From: Fratercula arctica
Taxonomy: Eukaryota; Chordata; Aves; Charadriiformes; Alcidae
DNA: 64,000 nt
Assembly (NCBI GenBank): GCA_947846985.1
Contig: CANTUZ010000001.1
Coordinates: 112,981,757-113,045,756 of the forward strand
Direction of reading: 5' to 3'
This document shows, one piece after another, positions 12,481 through 23,587 of the stretch. Position 1 is the stretch's first letter, and every line of letters begins with the position of its first letter. The notes under the pieces were generated by a model. The model ran no database searches, was not told the origin of the DNA, and saw only the letters and a list, made by a program, of their open reading frames with translations. Position numbers and translations under genes: made by a program.

Positions 12481-15079
12481 TTTCTTTATTTCCTGTCATA
12501 CAGTTTTGCATTTTTTGTGGGCTCTGGTTTTGACTGACATCATGCTATAAAGGTGTCAAATAAACGGCCCATTGCCTTGTGATTCTGCACAAGGCTGAAG
12601 AGGATAAATCTCTGCTATAGGCTCTCTGTGTGAGAATGAATAGAACTATAGGTTCTATTCTTTCCCTCACGTATGCTGATAAACTTCGTTTACATCATAG
12701 GGACGCTGGGCAGCCAGGCTCGCAGAAGAAGGTAGAGCCCATGTGCCCAAAGATTGCTAACTCACTGCGGTCACCTCTTGTCCGATCCCTCCTTTCTTTC
12801 CACACCCATTCCTTTTGATGGCTTTGTGATATACAGTAACATGAGTAGGCAAAGCTTGCTGCGCTGATGCTGTGAAATTCTCTTGATTTATAACATAACT
12901 GTTTCCTACAAAAACAGACCTCTGCAGAAACAAAAGTAAAAAGAGGATTATGTTTTCTTGGTGCTTACAGCCACCAAGTCACTTTTATAATTAGCCTGGT
13001 AAATTGATTACAATATATAACCTAAGCATCAAATGAAACTGTTCAACTCATTAAAGAGCTTTCATTTTAATTGCAAAAAGTACAAAAAAAACCCAAATAT
13101 AAACAAATAAACATGAGATGAACTCACAAGATAAATGTTTCCAAACTTGACCAAATAATGATAATTATTCTGCATAGTCTTGTCTCATACTGAGACAAAA
13201 ATCAGTTTTAAAATCTGTAAAAGCAGTTGAGCCATGATTTCTGGGTGAAGGGAAAAAAAAAGCCTTTCTTGACTGAAAACAGCTTGTGACTAATGAGGTA
13301 TGAGCCTGTCAGTTCTACTGGAAAGCAGTATTGGTCCTCCACAAAGCATCACAAAACCAACCTGTGATAGAATATACTTAACTATAGCTCCATCTAGGCA
13401 AAATAGCTGAAATAATTTTTCTAACAAAGCTTCCAAAAATGAGCAGGGGGACTAGGATACGGCATGGTGACAGTGATATCTGGATGCCACATTCTTTTTG
13501 CAGTAGCTTCGTTGCTTATTGTAATTTATCTTTGTTTAACCTTGTAGTATTTTCCAATGAAACTTCTTGGTTCCTCTGCAGATACAAGGGAATTGTAATG
13601 TGGGCCATTAGTACATTATTTTTTTTCATTCTCTCTTTATTAGTGTCCTCCACACAGACAGTAAAATTGTTTGACTTGCCTCAAGGTCTGATCGCAGAAC
13701 AGAACATAATTTTATATACTGTAGTGGACATAGATGTGTCTGACTGATCTGATCCGCTGGTGGAGGGTAAAAGTGTCATTGCCAACCATTTCTTGTGAAG
13801 AAAGAAAACAAGCTGGATGGGTGTCCCTGTCTGTAGAATGGTGAACATCTGAGTCACATTAATTATCTCGATCATACCTGACAATCACCTTAGTTAACAG
13901 TGAAGTAGGAAGTAAATTGCACTGAACTAATCTAAAAATCTGGGTTCACAAGAGTACTTATTATTTACATGCTCTGCATTTTCTAGATGCTTATAAAAAT
14001 AAAATGTCCCTTTAATACTTACTAAGTAGCATTTGAAGGGGGGATTTCTCTCTGGTCCAAATTAAAGTTCCTGTGAAAGTTATAACTGTCACACCCTTCC
14101 GCTGCCGCATCTTACCTTTTTACCCCCCCATATTACACTCTACTTTGACCTTCTGTTTCTTCAGCTAAGCAGGGATAATTCCCATATTCCTGACACTGAT
14201 CGGCCTCTTCTTTTTTTATTCTTTTTTTTTTTTTTTTTTTAATCTGCATTCTCTAAAAGCTGACAGGCAGCAAAAGCCTGGAGTGCATGGCGGTACATAC
14301 TTTCAAGAGAGCCCTGGCCTTTGCAAGCCCTGTGTCTCATCATCATCATGTAATCCCAAATAATAGTTTTTCTGCTGGTACATCTCCTAAAGCAAGTCTC
14401 AGTATCCGCCCTTAGTACAAGTACCAAATTTGGGCATCTTTTCCATACCTGCAACCTGAAATAGGAATTACTAATGTCTAGTGTATAGTGTACTGCTAAG
14501 ATTTCTGGGGTGGAGTTGTAGCATCCTGGCTGCTCGTGTTCAAGGAAGAGAAGGGCTGTCAAGTTGTTCCAGGATTGGAGGGACCATCTGGTGAGAGGTA
14601 AATAAAACATCTTGGTTTGTTCAGCTAGCACAGTGCAGACTAAAAGGTGATGCATCTGGGAAGTGCTTAATGCACTGCTCATCAGTGCAGGAAGTGCTTA
14701 GAGGTTTTTGACTGGATGTTGAAATTTAACATATAATTAATTATTATTAAGTCATATACTACGTTCTTTATTCCCTTCTGCTCATGCATACCGGTCATTT
14801 TTAGGAGTTTTGCTGGACTAAAGAACTTTTGGTTTTCAACCAGATAAATTAAGTACAATGCAAGAATTTTTGTATTTGTGACATTGATGAGTCCAATTCA
14901 GAAATTAAAGAGGTTTAAGTAGACTTGGATTCATTACTAAAATCTGGAAGTCGTCTTAAAATTCTTGGAAACCTACTGTCTTTTTTATTTTACTTCTTGA
15001 TGGTGTACAAAATTTGTGCATGTAACATAATAAAAATAAATCCACAAATAAAGACATTTGTGTTTTTAAAATTAACGTG
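12481..15079 (+). other. CADM2: CADM2 upstream intron, part 2
   Basis: Intronic sequence between the 12.4-kb repeat and the CR1 tail. It holds a poly(T) tract and open frames with no recognisable product, the longest being 147 codons on the minus strand (14239-14682). Bases 10741-12410, just before, likewise show only a TAAA microsatellite. I see nothing else. Confidence 0.55.
14222..14240 (+). repeat. Poly(T) tract, 19 bases
   Basis: Uninterrupted T run preceded by further T-rich sequence from about 14209. On the minus strand it would be a poly(A) tail following 14241-14690, which contains a 147-codon open frame, but no family is recognisable there. Confidence 0.95.
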
Positions 15080-15137
15080 ATTATGAGACTAGATGACCTT
15101 TAAAGGTCCCTTCCAACCCAAACTCTTCTACGATTAC
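15080..15137 (+). mobile_element. CR1 LINE 3'-end fragment
   Basis: The segment contains GACTAGATGACCTTTAAAGG followed by TCCCTTCCAACCCAAACTC and a degraded ATTCTRTGATT-type tail (CTTCTACGATTAC). This is the characteristic 3' terminus of avian CR1 retrotransposons. Only about 60 bp is recognisable; it is 5' truncated, as most CR1 copies are. Confidence 0.88.
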
Positions 15138-16494
15138 AAGGACTTATACCCAAAGAAGGAAACTATGTTTAGATGTGGAGAATAGAAATGATCTCAAATC
15201 ATTTGTAGAATGAGCATATAAGTGTTTTTTACAGCATATATGTGCAAACCAGAAGATAACATGAGATTTGAACAATGTATGCAACAAAGTAACATAAGTT
15301 TTCATCCATAAACTCAAATGGAAGCATTATAAAGTTTATTTTATCAGTGTTTCAAGCCCCTGTTCCCCATAAGTACACTCCTCTGACTTATATCAGCAGC
15401 AGTATGGGCTGGAATCAGATGAGAGGAAGTGGAAACACATATATAAAAAATGAAAAAGAATATTTTTTTAAATCCTTTTTGAGCCAAACCTTTTTACAAA
15501 TTGAATAAACATAATTATTTCTTTTGTGTAGATTGGTTAACAAAGCATAGATTACATGGATTACCTGAGGTCATGTGAGAAGTCAATGGTAGATTTAGGA
15601 ATACTTTTCAAATACTTTCAAAATCTCAGATTTTGAAATCTGATACTTCAGTTTCATGGAGTTATGTCTCACTGATATCTCTCTGACATCACCACCATTA
15701 AAGGAAATATGAACATTAGTTTGTATTTAAATTTTCTGCCTTAATAGAAACTTTTATTATGCTCTGTTTTAAAACAAAACTTCATTAGGAATGAGTTTAT
15801 TTTCAAGATGTTTTTAAATGTATAAATGAATGTTTGACCAATTTAATATTTTCATGACCTCCTCAGTTACAGTTATATCTAGAAAAAAGGTAACTGAAAT
15901 GTTTAAAATCTTTTGATTGCTGTAAGGCTTTCATGTTGAAGTATGACATCTTGAGTAATAACCAAAACTTATTCAAAAACAACTTTACAAGCATTAAGCA
16001 GATTAGAACTGTTTGAAAAAATGGGATGAAAGTGTAAAGATATGTAGGAACTCACCAATGAACAGTCATGTGTCTGTGCATTTGTCTGGATAGGGAAAAG
16101 CTGTTGATGCTGTACTATTTAGATGGTTTTCAGAGCTGGTTTTTAGAAACACCCTGTGTAACACAATTGCTGCCAGCAGTGTTTGCGGATGCCACAAAGA
16201 CTGTGGATATATGAAATAATGATGAGCACAGGTCACTGTGCTCAGAGAAACATGTGTTTCTGTGCAGTGAAACATAGGGATGTACATCTAAGAGCTGCAG
16301 GAGGAGAACGGGGATGAGGGTTGTCTTTGGAGTGGTGTCTGAGGAAAAACACCAGCATCATGGTACATCGTCAGTCAAACTTGGGTCCCTGTCTGACCCT
16401 GTGGCCAAGGGGACTCATTTAGATGTGCAAACAAGAATATGAAGTGCTGGTAGAGAAGTGGCATCACCTTTGTATTTTTTCCTTCTGTTATTGC

Positions 16495-16970
16495 TACAGT
16501 GGGGGTTCCAGGTCTGGGCTCCACACTTCAGAAAAAAGATGACAAATTGAAGAGGCCACAGAGAAAAGACACAGACTAATTAAAGGATTAGAAAAATATG
16601 ATTTTTACAGAAAGACTTAGGAGCTCAATTTATTTAGATTATCAAAGAGAAGGTTAATGGGTGATATGATCACAGTCTCTAAGTACCTACAAAAGCAAGA
16701 GAAATTTGATAATAGAGGTCTCTTCAGAGCAGGGGAAAAAGATATAACAAGAGCCAGTGGATGCTAGGTGCTGCAGTGAGACAAATTCGGACTAGGAATA
16801 AAATCCTGTTTTCCTCTTTAGATGATGATGACCGTTGCTCCCTGAAGTAAGTTGCCAAAGGTGTCGCTAATTTTTCCATTGCTAAACTTCTTAAGTCAAG
16901 GAAGCATGCTTTTGTTAGAAGACATTGTCTTGTTCAATCTCTGCTCCCAGAGCTGAGGAAGAAATTAAGA
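16495..16970 (+). mobile_element. Old CR1-like LINE fragment (ORF2 end/3' region)
   Basis: Blocks align in order with the CR1 3' region: GGTCTGGGCTCC, AGAGGCCACAGAGAAAAGAC, TTAAAGGATTAG, AGAAAGACTTAGGAGCTC, GATATGATCACAGTCTC, TACCTACAAAAGCAAGAG, AGAGCCAGTGGATGC and a later segment matching the CCATTGCTAAACTTC part. Divergence is high and several stops are present, so no protein is encoded. It lies 1.36 kb downstream of the 15.1-kb CR1 tail and is a separate, older copy. Ends are approximate. Confidence 0.72.
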
Positions 16971-17117
16971 AATGGGAGTTTAATAACTATATTAAGAACC
17001 GTTCATACTACCTGTTTGTTGAAATGATGTTGAAAACTCTGCTTCTTTTAACATGCTGGCGTTAATCTGGCAGGGTCTTTAGGCTTGCCATTTTATTGAA
17101 GGCTCATCACCAAGCAT

Positions 17118-17205
17118 TCTTGATTTAATGGGGCTATTCACATGGATCAGAACCAGCGTACTCAATGCTGGGAGTATGAATGCTTTTTTGCAGTGGTGGT
17201 AGGTT
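17118..17205. repeat. Possible ancient sauropsid repeat remnant
   Basis: GATTTAATGGGGCTATTCAC continuing ATGGATCAGAACC and a later GGGAGTATGAATGC resembles a turtle/crocodile/bird repeat with the signature GACTTCAATGGGACTATTCA, CATGAGTAAAG. The match is by recollection and partial. Confidence 0.4.
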
Positions 17206-17448
17206 ATCCCAGGTGTAAGGGTGTTTTCCAAAGCAAGTGCCTCAGGGAATGATGTTGTGATTCCAGTCTGTGGCCTCCAGCCATGGGTCACTGTGCTGCA
17301 GTGGGAGCCTGCTGCCCCCACAGCTCAACCGTGGGACCTAGAACTGGCTGAGAACACCTTGTCTGTGTCATCGATGGCCTGGGTTCTTCATCCCACTGAG
17401 CACTTGCATGGTCTGGCAGATTTGCTGGCATGCTTCCTGGGCATGTGC

Positions 17449-17475
17449 TACCCACCAGAAATGGTGGGTACCCAC
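17449..17475 (+). other. Overlapping hairpin and palindrome
   Basis: TACCCACCA (17449-17457) pairs with TGGTGGGTA (17462-17470) around a GAAA loop. The right arm is also part of a perfect 12-bp palindrome GTGGGTACCCAC (17464-17475), so two structures exclude each other. The layout comes from a near-direct repeat of TACCCAC-AGAAATG. Confidence 0.8.
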
Positions 17476-17542
17476 AGAAATGAGGCCTCTCCCACAGACT
17501 ACTGTCAGTTCCCCCAGGACCAGATCTAATCCTCAGCAACAT

Positions 17543-20395
17543 AAGAAAACTTCTCTGACGCTTACAATGCTGTGTTAAATGGCATGATGTTGATGCTTTC
17601 CATAATGTTCATCTATCCAGCCCCAAAGTTCCTACTTCAATTACCCAGGTTAGATACTGATACAAACAATATAGTAATTGTTTCCTTGTTTTACTTTTAC
17701 CATGACTTACTAATAATTTTGGTCTCATTAAGAGGTGTGCGGTATCCATTCTTTTGGGTTTGCTTTGTCTATTTTTCTCTGTTCCACGCAAGCTCCCTTC
17801 TTTCCACTTGGGCTAGTTTCCAGATGAAATGTCTCATTTTCAACATACCTCTTTCTCCACACCAAGCTTCTTATGAAGCTATGCACACAGCTTCTGTATT
17901 GGTAAGGGACAGGATGAATTTTTCTATGCTAGATCAATTTTCACTTCCAAAACATCAGCACTCAGTAGAGTGGTCAGAGAAAAGAAAGTTCTTCTGACCT
18001 TTCAGATCATGGCGTTTAGTTTCCATTTAAATGGCTGATCAGAAAAGTGACCTACTAATCACTGTTCTGGTCAAACACGTCTGTGACTTGATAATCATTA
18101 GCAAATGATAGACTACATATACACTGATACCTTCGTAATAAGAATGATAATAATAGAAAAAGAATATAGGGTAATCCTGGGGAGACCTCCCACATCATGT
18201 TAATAATCATTACAGCAGTTTTTTATTAAACTATCTTCCATTCTTTAATGTAAATGACAGATTTTACTGGGCTCATCTCTGAGGCTAAGTTTTGTTTAAT
18301 GCTACTTGTGTGAAAAAAATATTTTAGCCCTCATAGCCTCTTATCCACAACTCATACTTTAGAAGGTTATTTCTTTGGTAAGATGCCTGTAATTTAGTGG
18401 AAGTAATAACAGGCTGTGTGCATTTTTCTGGATTTTTAAAATTCTAATTTAAGCGATAAGCAATTTATGCAATATCTTGAGGTTCCTTGACATATTGGAA
18501 TTGAAAGAGGAGAAATGGAAGGAAATGACAAATCTTTTCTGTTTTCTTTTTTTTTTACATCCTTGTTTATGATTTTTCACTCATCAAGTATTTCTCAACG
18601 TGTGGTTTTCAAGAAGCAGGGTTTGATTAATGAAGTGTCAGATACAGAGGATGTCATGAGAATTTTGGCATTTGTTGTTTGCAGCATTTAAATTAGCCAT
18701 GGTGTTTTCAATATTCCATATTTTCTTATTTTCTATAACTGTTATCCTGTTAATAGTAAATACTCTCTTATAGTAAATAGCAGAACATGGTAAATTTTGA
18801 TCTTTAGACATCTACAGAAGGTTGATATTTATACAAACATTATACCAGTTATTCAGATTTGGCATTTTGATGGAAATCCTTTTATTTTATTTTTTTTTTT
18901 AACCAAGACAGGGAAGTGGGTTTGTTTAAATAAAAGATTTATTGTAATTTCATTTATTGAGATGACCTTTCCTTAGCACTCCTGATGATTTATTAATTTT
19001 TTCAGGCTATAAACACTTAGGCAGTAGAATAATTTTTTGTAGAGTATTTGTGTACAGTGTTAGACTACCTAAATGCTAGTGGTTTCAGTGCCATAGATGC
19101 GTATGTGCTAGGCCTAAGGCCATCAAAATCATTTTAATAAGGAAATGGACAGCTATCAAAACCTGGCTAGAATTACAGGTTTTCAATATCAACAGGACAA
19201 ATAGGAGTTCAGTTATTAATCCCTTATTTAGTAATTCCTTACTCTGGTCATCTGCAAACCTGTATACTAGATAACAGACTTCTATATTATTATGCCTTCC
19301 CTACAGAAGGCATGCCTCTGTTTAACTTAGCTGAGAACAACTTAAATAGGATGTTCCTGTGGAGGTTTTATGCCGGATTTGTGATTCTGTATTGGTATAA
19401 TTAGTGGATATCGTGTATATAATTGCCTTGATGTACATATGACATGTCCATATGAGCTTGTTCACTCCTTTAGGACCATAGAGAGATTTTTCACTTTGAA
19501 ACATCCCGCTTGAGTGTCAATCTTGGTATTATATTTATGCTAGCAGTTCTACCTACCCTTGAGTGCTTCTTGTATTAATAGAACCTGTATAAAAGGATGG
19601 GAAGAAAAAGCATATATTTCATTTAGACTGTTGAAGTGCCTTTCTTTTGCATTGCATCCTTGAATAATTTAATATATCTCCCAGATAATGACGTCTTGGT
19701 TATTATTAAAGAACTTTTCTTTCTTCATCCATGTTAAAAACGACTTCCATGTTTTTAATGTGCTCCCTTGTTCCTATACTCTTTGTCAGAATTCGTTGTG
19801 CTGTTTACGAGGTGTGTGCTATTCTCACAATACATAAACACTTTAGTCTAACTATGCCATTGAAAATGCTTGTGATTCAAGAACCTGGGTGATAGTGCTC
19901 CTCTATTGTGTAGAGATATTTGGAAATCGTCCCAGTGACTTTTCAGCAAGCACTTAATGTGATTCATAATGTTCTGGGATAGAATCACAGATGTGAAAGA
20001 GAACTACTACATCATCACTTCCATTTTCATATGAGATCAGGTTATATTCTTTCAACAGAGGGTGCATTAAGTATTAGATTCACACTACATTTGCTCTCCA
20101 ACAACTTTCCAAACCTGGCAGGAAAAACGTCGTCCAGAGAGTTCTTTAAAAAGCATAAAAAGAATCAGGGAGTCAAGGTTGCCCTGTCCCTCCATTTTAA
20201 AAATCCTATGCAGATTTTTATGTTACACTTTCAGTGATGTTTTCAACAGCCATTTAACTGTATTACATGTACTGAGACATCTGTGTAGGTATATAGCACC
20301 TGAGCCCTATGCAAAGGCATATACTGGATGTATGGGTATGTCCGAGGAGATAAAATTGCAGAGTATTTGTCTGGAACTAATTACTATGACTTACA
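17543..20395 (+). other. CADM2: CADM2 upstream intron, part 3
   Basis: AT-rich sequence with T-runs near 18548 and 18890. I see no exon or transposon. A short stretch near 19980 (ATAGAATCACAGATGTG) faintly recalls a CR1 tail but is not long enough to call. Confidence 0.55.
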
Positions 20396-20424
20396 GGGGG
20401 AACAGAAAAGGGGGGTGGGGGTGG
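20396..20424 (+). other. G-run cluster upstream of CADM2 exon
   Basis: Runs of 5, 6, 5 and 2 G lie within 29 bases on the sense strand, about 245 bp before the exon. Intronic G-runs can act as splicing enhancers through hnRNP H/F. The cluster narrowly misses a standard G-quadruplex pattern because the last run is only GG and the first loop is 9 nt. Confidence 0.5.
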
Positions 20425-20596
20425 TATGGAAATCTCTGTTTCTTAATTAATCTATCTGTTTCTTGGATACAGAGAATATATTGTGAATATATTTTTTTTC
20501 AATTTATTATGCTACCTTTCTTTGGTCAGACTAGATCACACTGAATTCAGACTCTGTCATCTGTGGGAAGTTGCTGCAATAAATTCAATTCTACAA

Positions 20597-20666
20597 CTCA
20601 AACCCTTTTTTTTGTTCTCTCTTTCTCTCTTCTCTTCTCCACCCTTCCCCTCCCCTCCCTCCTCAG
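20597..20666 (+). promoter_or_regulatory. CADM2: CADM2 3' splice site with long polypyrimidine tract
   Basis: About 65 bases of almost uninterrupted C and T end in CTCCCTCCTCAG directly before the exon. This is an unusually long and strong polypyrimidine tract. A branch-point adenosine is plausible in the CTACAAC or CTCAAAC segment just upstream, around 20590-20606, but cannot be fixed by eye. Using this AG gives phase 1 and the expected Gly-Ser-Gln-Gly junction. Confidence 0.9.
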
Positions 20667-20816
20667 GCAGCCAAGGGCAGTTTCCACTTACACAGAACGT
20701 TACGGTTGTTGAAGGGGGAACAGCAAATTTGACCTGCAGGGTCGATCAAAATGATAACACCTCCCTCCAGTGGTCAAATCCAGCTCAACAGACGTTGTAC
20801 TTCGATGACAAGAAAG
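20667..20816 (+). CDS. CADM2: CADM2 internal coding exon (N-terminus of mature protein and first half of Ig-V domain)
   Basis: CADM2 (SynCAM2/Necl-3) is a single-pass synaptic and axonal adhesion protein of the immunoglobulin superfamily; its membrane-distal Ig-V domain mediates homophilic and heterophilic trans binding. The exon is 150 bp and phase 1 at both ends: its first two bases finish a Gly codon and its last base starts the next codon. It reads GSQGQFPLTQNVTVVEGG and continues through TCRVDQNDNTSLQWSNP and QQTLYFDDKK. From memory this is the vertebrate CADM2 sequence almost residue for residue; CADM3 shares only the SLQWSNPAQQTLYF part and CADM1 is more distant. It carries the first Ig cysteine (LTC); the partner cysteine should lie in the next exon, which is not in view. 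There are three N-glycosylation sequons: NVT, NLT and NTS. The NLT replaces what I recall as ILT in mammals. The signal-peptide exon lies outside the window. The open frame runs a little into both introns, but the splice sites define the exon. Confidence 0.96.
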
Positions 20817-20822
20817 GTAAAT
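20817..20822 (+). promoter_or_regulatory. CADM2: CADM2 5' splice site (GTAAAT)
   Basis: The exon ends AAAG and the intron begins GTAAAT, a good match to the AAG|GTAAGT donor consensus. The donor splits a codon after its first base (G). The next CADM2 exon begins with Ala-Leu-Arg, as I recall, so a split GCN codon fits. Confidence 0.9.
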
Positions 20823-22727
20823 TGTTTCCTGAACTCGTGGTTCTGCATCATTTTTTCTAAGAAAGAAATATTTAAAACAATTTCCCTTTAATATTTTACT
20901 GTGAAAATATTTGCTAGGAGTATATGTTTTCAGCTATAATTATTGTATAATCTTTTTTTGGAGGGGAGTTCACTGAAGTACTGTCTTTCATATAAAATAG
21001 TATGTTGTTATTAAAGGCGAAGAATAATATTTGAAATTCTTATTGTAAGCTAATTTGGAAAACATTGTTGCAAAATATCTTGGAAGAGTGTTTATGGGTG
21101 GTGAGAGACTGACAAGGGAAGAAGTAGTCCATAAACCTTGTGACTGACTGTTATTAGTGTGTTTGTGTGTATACATATATGTATTTTATATTTTTTTATA
21201 TATATATGTATATAATCCCACTACTTGATTCAAGTTTGATTGTTAGTTCAATACGCAGTTCCTGTGGTAAGTGTTCTTAATAGCTAGAAAAAATGCTTGG
21301 GTTTAGTGCCCTGATTTTTCCAATTATATTATGCATAGATTTTTTAATTTTTGTTGAATTAGAGCGGAAAAAAGATAGGAAAATATCCATTCCTTACAAA
21401 AAGAAGGGCATTATAGCTGCAGTAGGATATATTTCTGAGACATTTATCTTAATCTGAAGTGAAAAAGCATTACATTTTACATAATGGAATGTTAACATAA
21501 AGATTACATTAGATTCTGTAAAGAAACTAAAACTAAAGTTATGAGGAAAAAATGCATCACTTGGCTTCAAAAATGCAAAAGCTTTGGTGTTGATCTCAGT
21601 GGTACAGAAGTTCAACAGTATTTTATACTTAGTTCTACTGCTTGAATTTATGCTGAAAGGTGCTACATACTCTAGAACATATTTTAACAAGTGCAGTTAT
21701 TCCTCTGCTTGAAATTAAAGAAGTGCTGTCCAAATGCTTTGCTGAATGATTACAAGGCTTTAAAACACCTTGCAGGACTGAAAATGCTTTGTGAATCTGT
21801 GCACTTCAATAAAAGTAGAGTCTAAAACCTGTCATTTTATACCTGCAGAAGCTGCAATCAAAATATGGGGTTTTGCTATTAATATAATAGCTGAATAGAA
21901 TCTCTTTGTGGTGTTGAAGTGGTTCCTTTCTCTTTTATCTAATTTCCTGTAGCGTGTAATCATTTGATTTGCAATTTCTTTGAAATCATAAGTACCTTTT
22001 GAATGCAGGATTGAAGATGAGAGGTTTATAAGGTGCAAACTTTTGAGCTATAAGTCTAGTCTTGTAACCTTTGCTCATGTGGACCCCTTTATTTTAGTTG
22101 TAATTGTTAGTGATTTGGGATGGATAAATAATGTCTGCAACACTAAAAGCAGAGAGAACGTGTCTGTTGATAAAGCACATCAATACTCACAGAATCTGTA
22201 TCTTTTATAAAATAAGTGACATTTCAAAGGATGCTGAGAAGGATGTGGGAGGACTGCAAATAGATTAATTTGAACTTTGTAGCCATTTTGGTGTGAATTG
22301 AATTTTCTGTGTACTTTAGCTAAATCTGTACTTTTACAACGAATAATTGAAGTTTGCATTATTTTTTAATATAATGAATTGAAGCAACAGAATTTGAATG
22401 GCATGCAGCATAGCAAGTACTTAGAAGCAATTTATATTCCCCACAGGAAATGTGAGGAGCTGAAGTGTGTAAATTTAAAGGACTGCACTCTTTATTGAAC
22501 TTTTAACTTGTCCCAAGACTTCGAGGAATACTCGGTAATTCATTTTATGGAGGGATTAATGTGCACCTATTAGACAGGAAAATGTCTAATGTGATCAAGA
22601 AGAACTTTAGTTCATTCAATCTGAGATATTTAGTCTTTCTTACATTGACAAAGCTTTGCATTCTGGGTGACATTTCCAGGCTTGCATATACTGAGGGGAG
22701 TGAGCAGTACATCCAAATCCTACATGG
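20823..22727 (+). other. CADM2: CADM2 downstream intron, between exon and solo LTR
   Basis: AT-rich intron with the TG/TA tract at 21156-21214 and nothing else recognisable. Confidence 0.6.
21156..21214. repeat. TG/TA-rich microsatellite-like tract
   Basis: GTGTGTTTGTGTGTATACAT leads into interrupted TA-rich sequence ending TATATATATGTATATAA. It is imperfect and lies 340 bp after the CADM2 exon. Confidence 0.85.
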
Positions 22728-22732
22728 AAAAC
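22728..22732. repeat. Target-site duplication, left copy (AAAAC)
   Basis: Five bases immediately before the LTR are repeated exactly after it at 23346-23350. Placing the right copy requires reading the LTR end as a CACA to CATA mutation, which fits C-to-T decay of the terminal dinucleotide. Confidence 0.65.
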
Positions 22733-23345
22733 TGTCGTGGTTTAACCTCAGCTGGCAACCAAGCACCACACAGCTGCTCATTCACTCTCCCCCGGTGGGA
22801 CCGGGGAGAGAATTGGAAGGGTAAAAGTGAGAAAACTTGTGGATTGAGATAAAAGCAGTTTAATAAGTAAAGCAAAAGCTGCACACACAAGCAAAGCAGA
22901 ACAAGGAGTTCATTCACTACTTCCTATCGGCAGGCTGCTGTTTGGCCATCTGCAGAAGAGCAGAGCTCCATCATGTGCAATGGTTACTTGGGAAGACAAA
23001 TGCCATGACTCCAGGTGTCCCCACCTTCCTCCTTCTTCCCTCAGCTTTATATGCTGAGTGTGATGTCACATTGTATGGAATAGCCCTTTGGTCAGTTGGG
23101 GTCAGCTGTCCCGGCTGTGTCACCTCCCAGCTTCTTGTGTCCCCCCTGGTGTCCCTCCCCCTTCTTGTGCCACTCACTGGTGGGGTGGTGTGAGAAGCAG
23201 TAAAGACTTTGACTCTGTTCAGCACTGCTCAGCAATAACAAAAGCATCCCTGTATAATCAACAGTGTTTTCAGCAAAATCCAAAGCATAGCCCCATACAA
23301 GCTACTATGAAGAAAATTAACTCTATCTCAGACAAAACCAGCATA
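22733..23345 (-). mobile_element. Solo LTR of an avian ERVL-like endogenous retrovirus
   Basis: On the minus strand the element reads from a degraded TGTGCTGGTTTTGGCTGGGAT-type start (here TATGCTGG) through GATAGAGTTAATTTTCTTCA to GGTTAAACCACGACA. I recognise this as a common bird LTR of ERVL type; I am not sure of the Repbase name. It is about 613 bp, near full length. A perfect 5-bp repeat, AAAAC, flanks it at 22728-22732 and 23346-23350, matching the 5-bp target duplication usual for ERVL. On the minus strand a TATA-like GCATATAAAGCT is preserved at 23043-23054. No primer-binding site or gag/pol follows, so this is a solo LTR left by recombination. It sits in the CADM2 intron in antisense orientation, about 1.9 kb after the exon. 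Confidence 0.9.
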
Positions 23346-23569
23346 AAAACATTCTGACATTTCCGAAAATGAAGTCACAGCTTTCATTGGCAATTTTTTC
23401 TGTGTGTATATGTATATGTTCTTATAAGTAAGAAAGAAATTTCTTTTACGTGCTTTTGATGCTTGCATTCTTGAGCCAAAATGGAGAGAGAGATTTATGG
23501 CTCTGATATCTTGATGGTTTTCTCAGTAAATGATGGAAAGCACAACTGTAAAGGCTGCCTCGCTGCCTC

Positions 23570-23587
23570 TTTTTTTTTTTTTTTTTT
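23570..23587 (+). repeat. Poly(T) tract, 18 bases
   Basis: Uninterrupted T run about 220 bp after the solo LTR. No associated element is recognised. Confidence 0.95.

Noticed and set aside
14239..14682. A 147-codon minus-strand open frame ending near a poly(T) tract, which could be a retrocopy with a poly(A) tail.
   Set aside because: No recognisable domain, and the poly(T) on the + strand starts 5' of the frame's stop without a recognisable element or target duplication. Could be tested by a transposon-protein search.
19978..20030. A CR1 tail on the minus strand (ATAGAATCACAGATGTG).
   Set aside because: Only about 12 bases fit, and the following sequence does not match the CR1 core.
20483..20860. 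The 125-codon open frame containing the CADM2 exon, taken as a single small gene.
   Set aside because: Only 20667-20816 matches CADM2. The flanking parts translate a polypyrimidine tract and intron after a good splice donor.
22942..23357. Several overlapping 60-90 codon open frames around 23.0-23.3 kb.
   Set aside because: They lie inside the solo LTR, whose composition leaves few stops.
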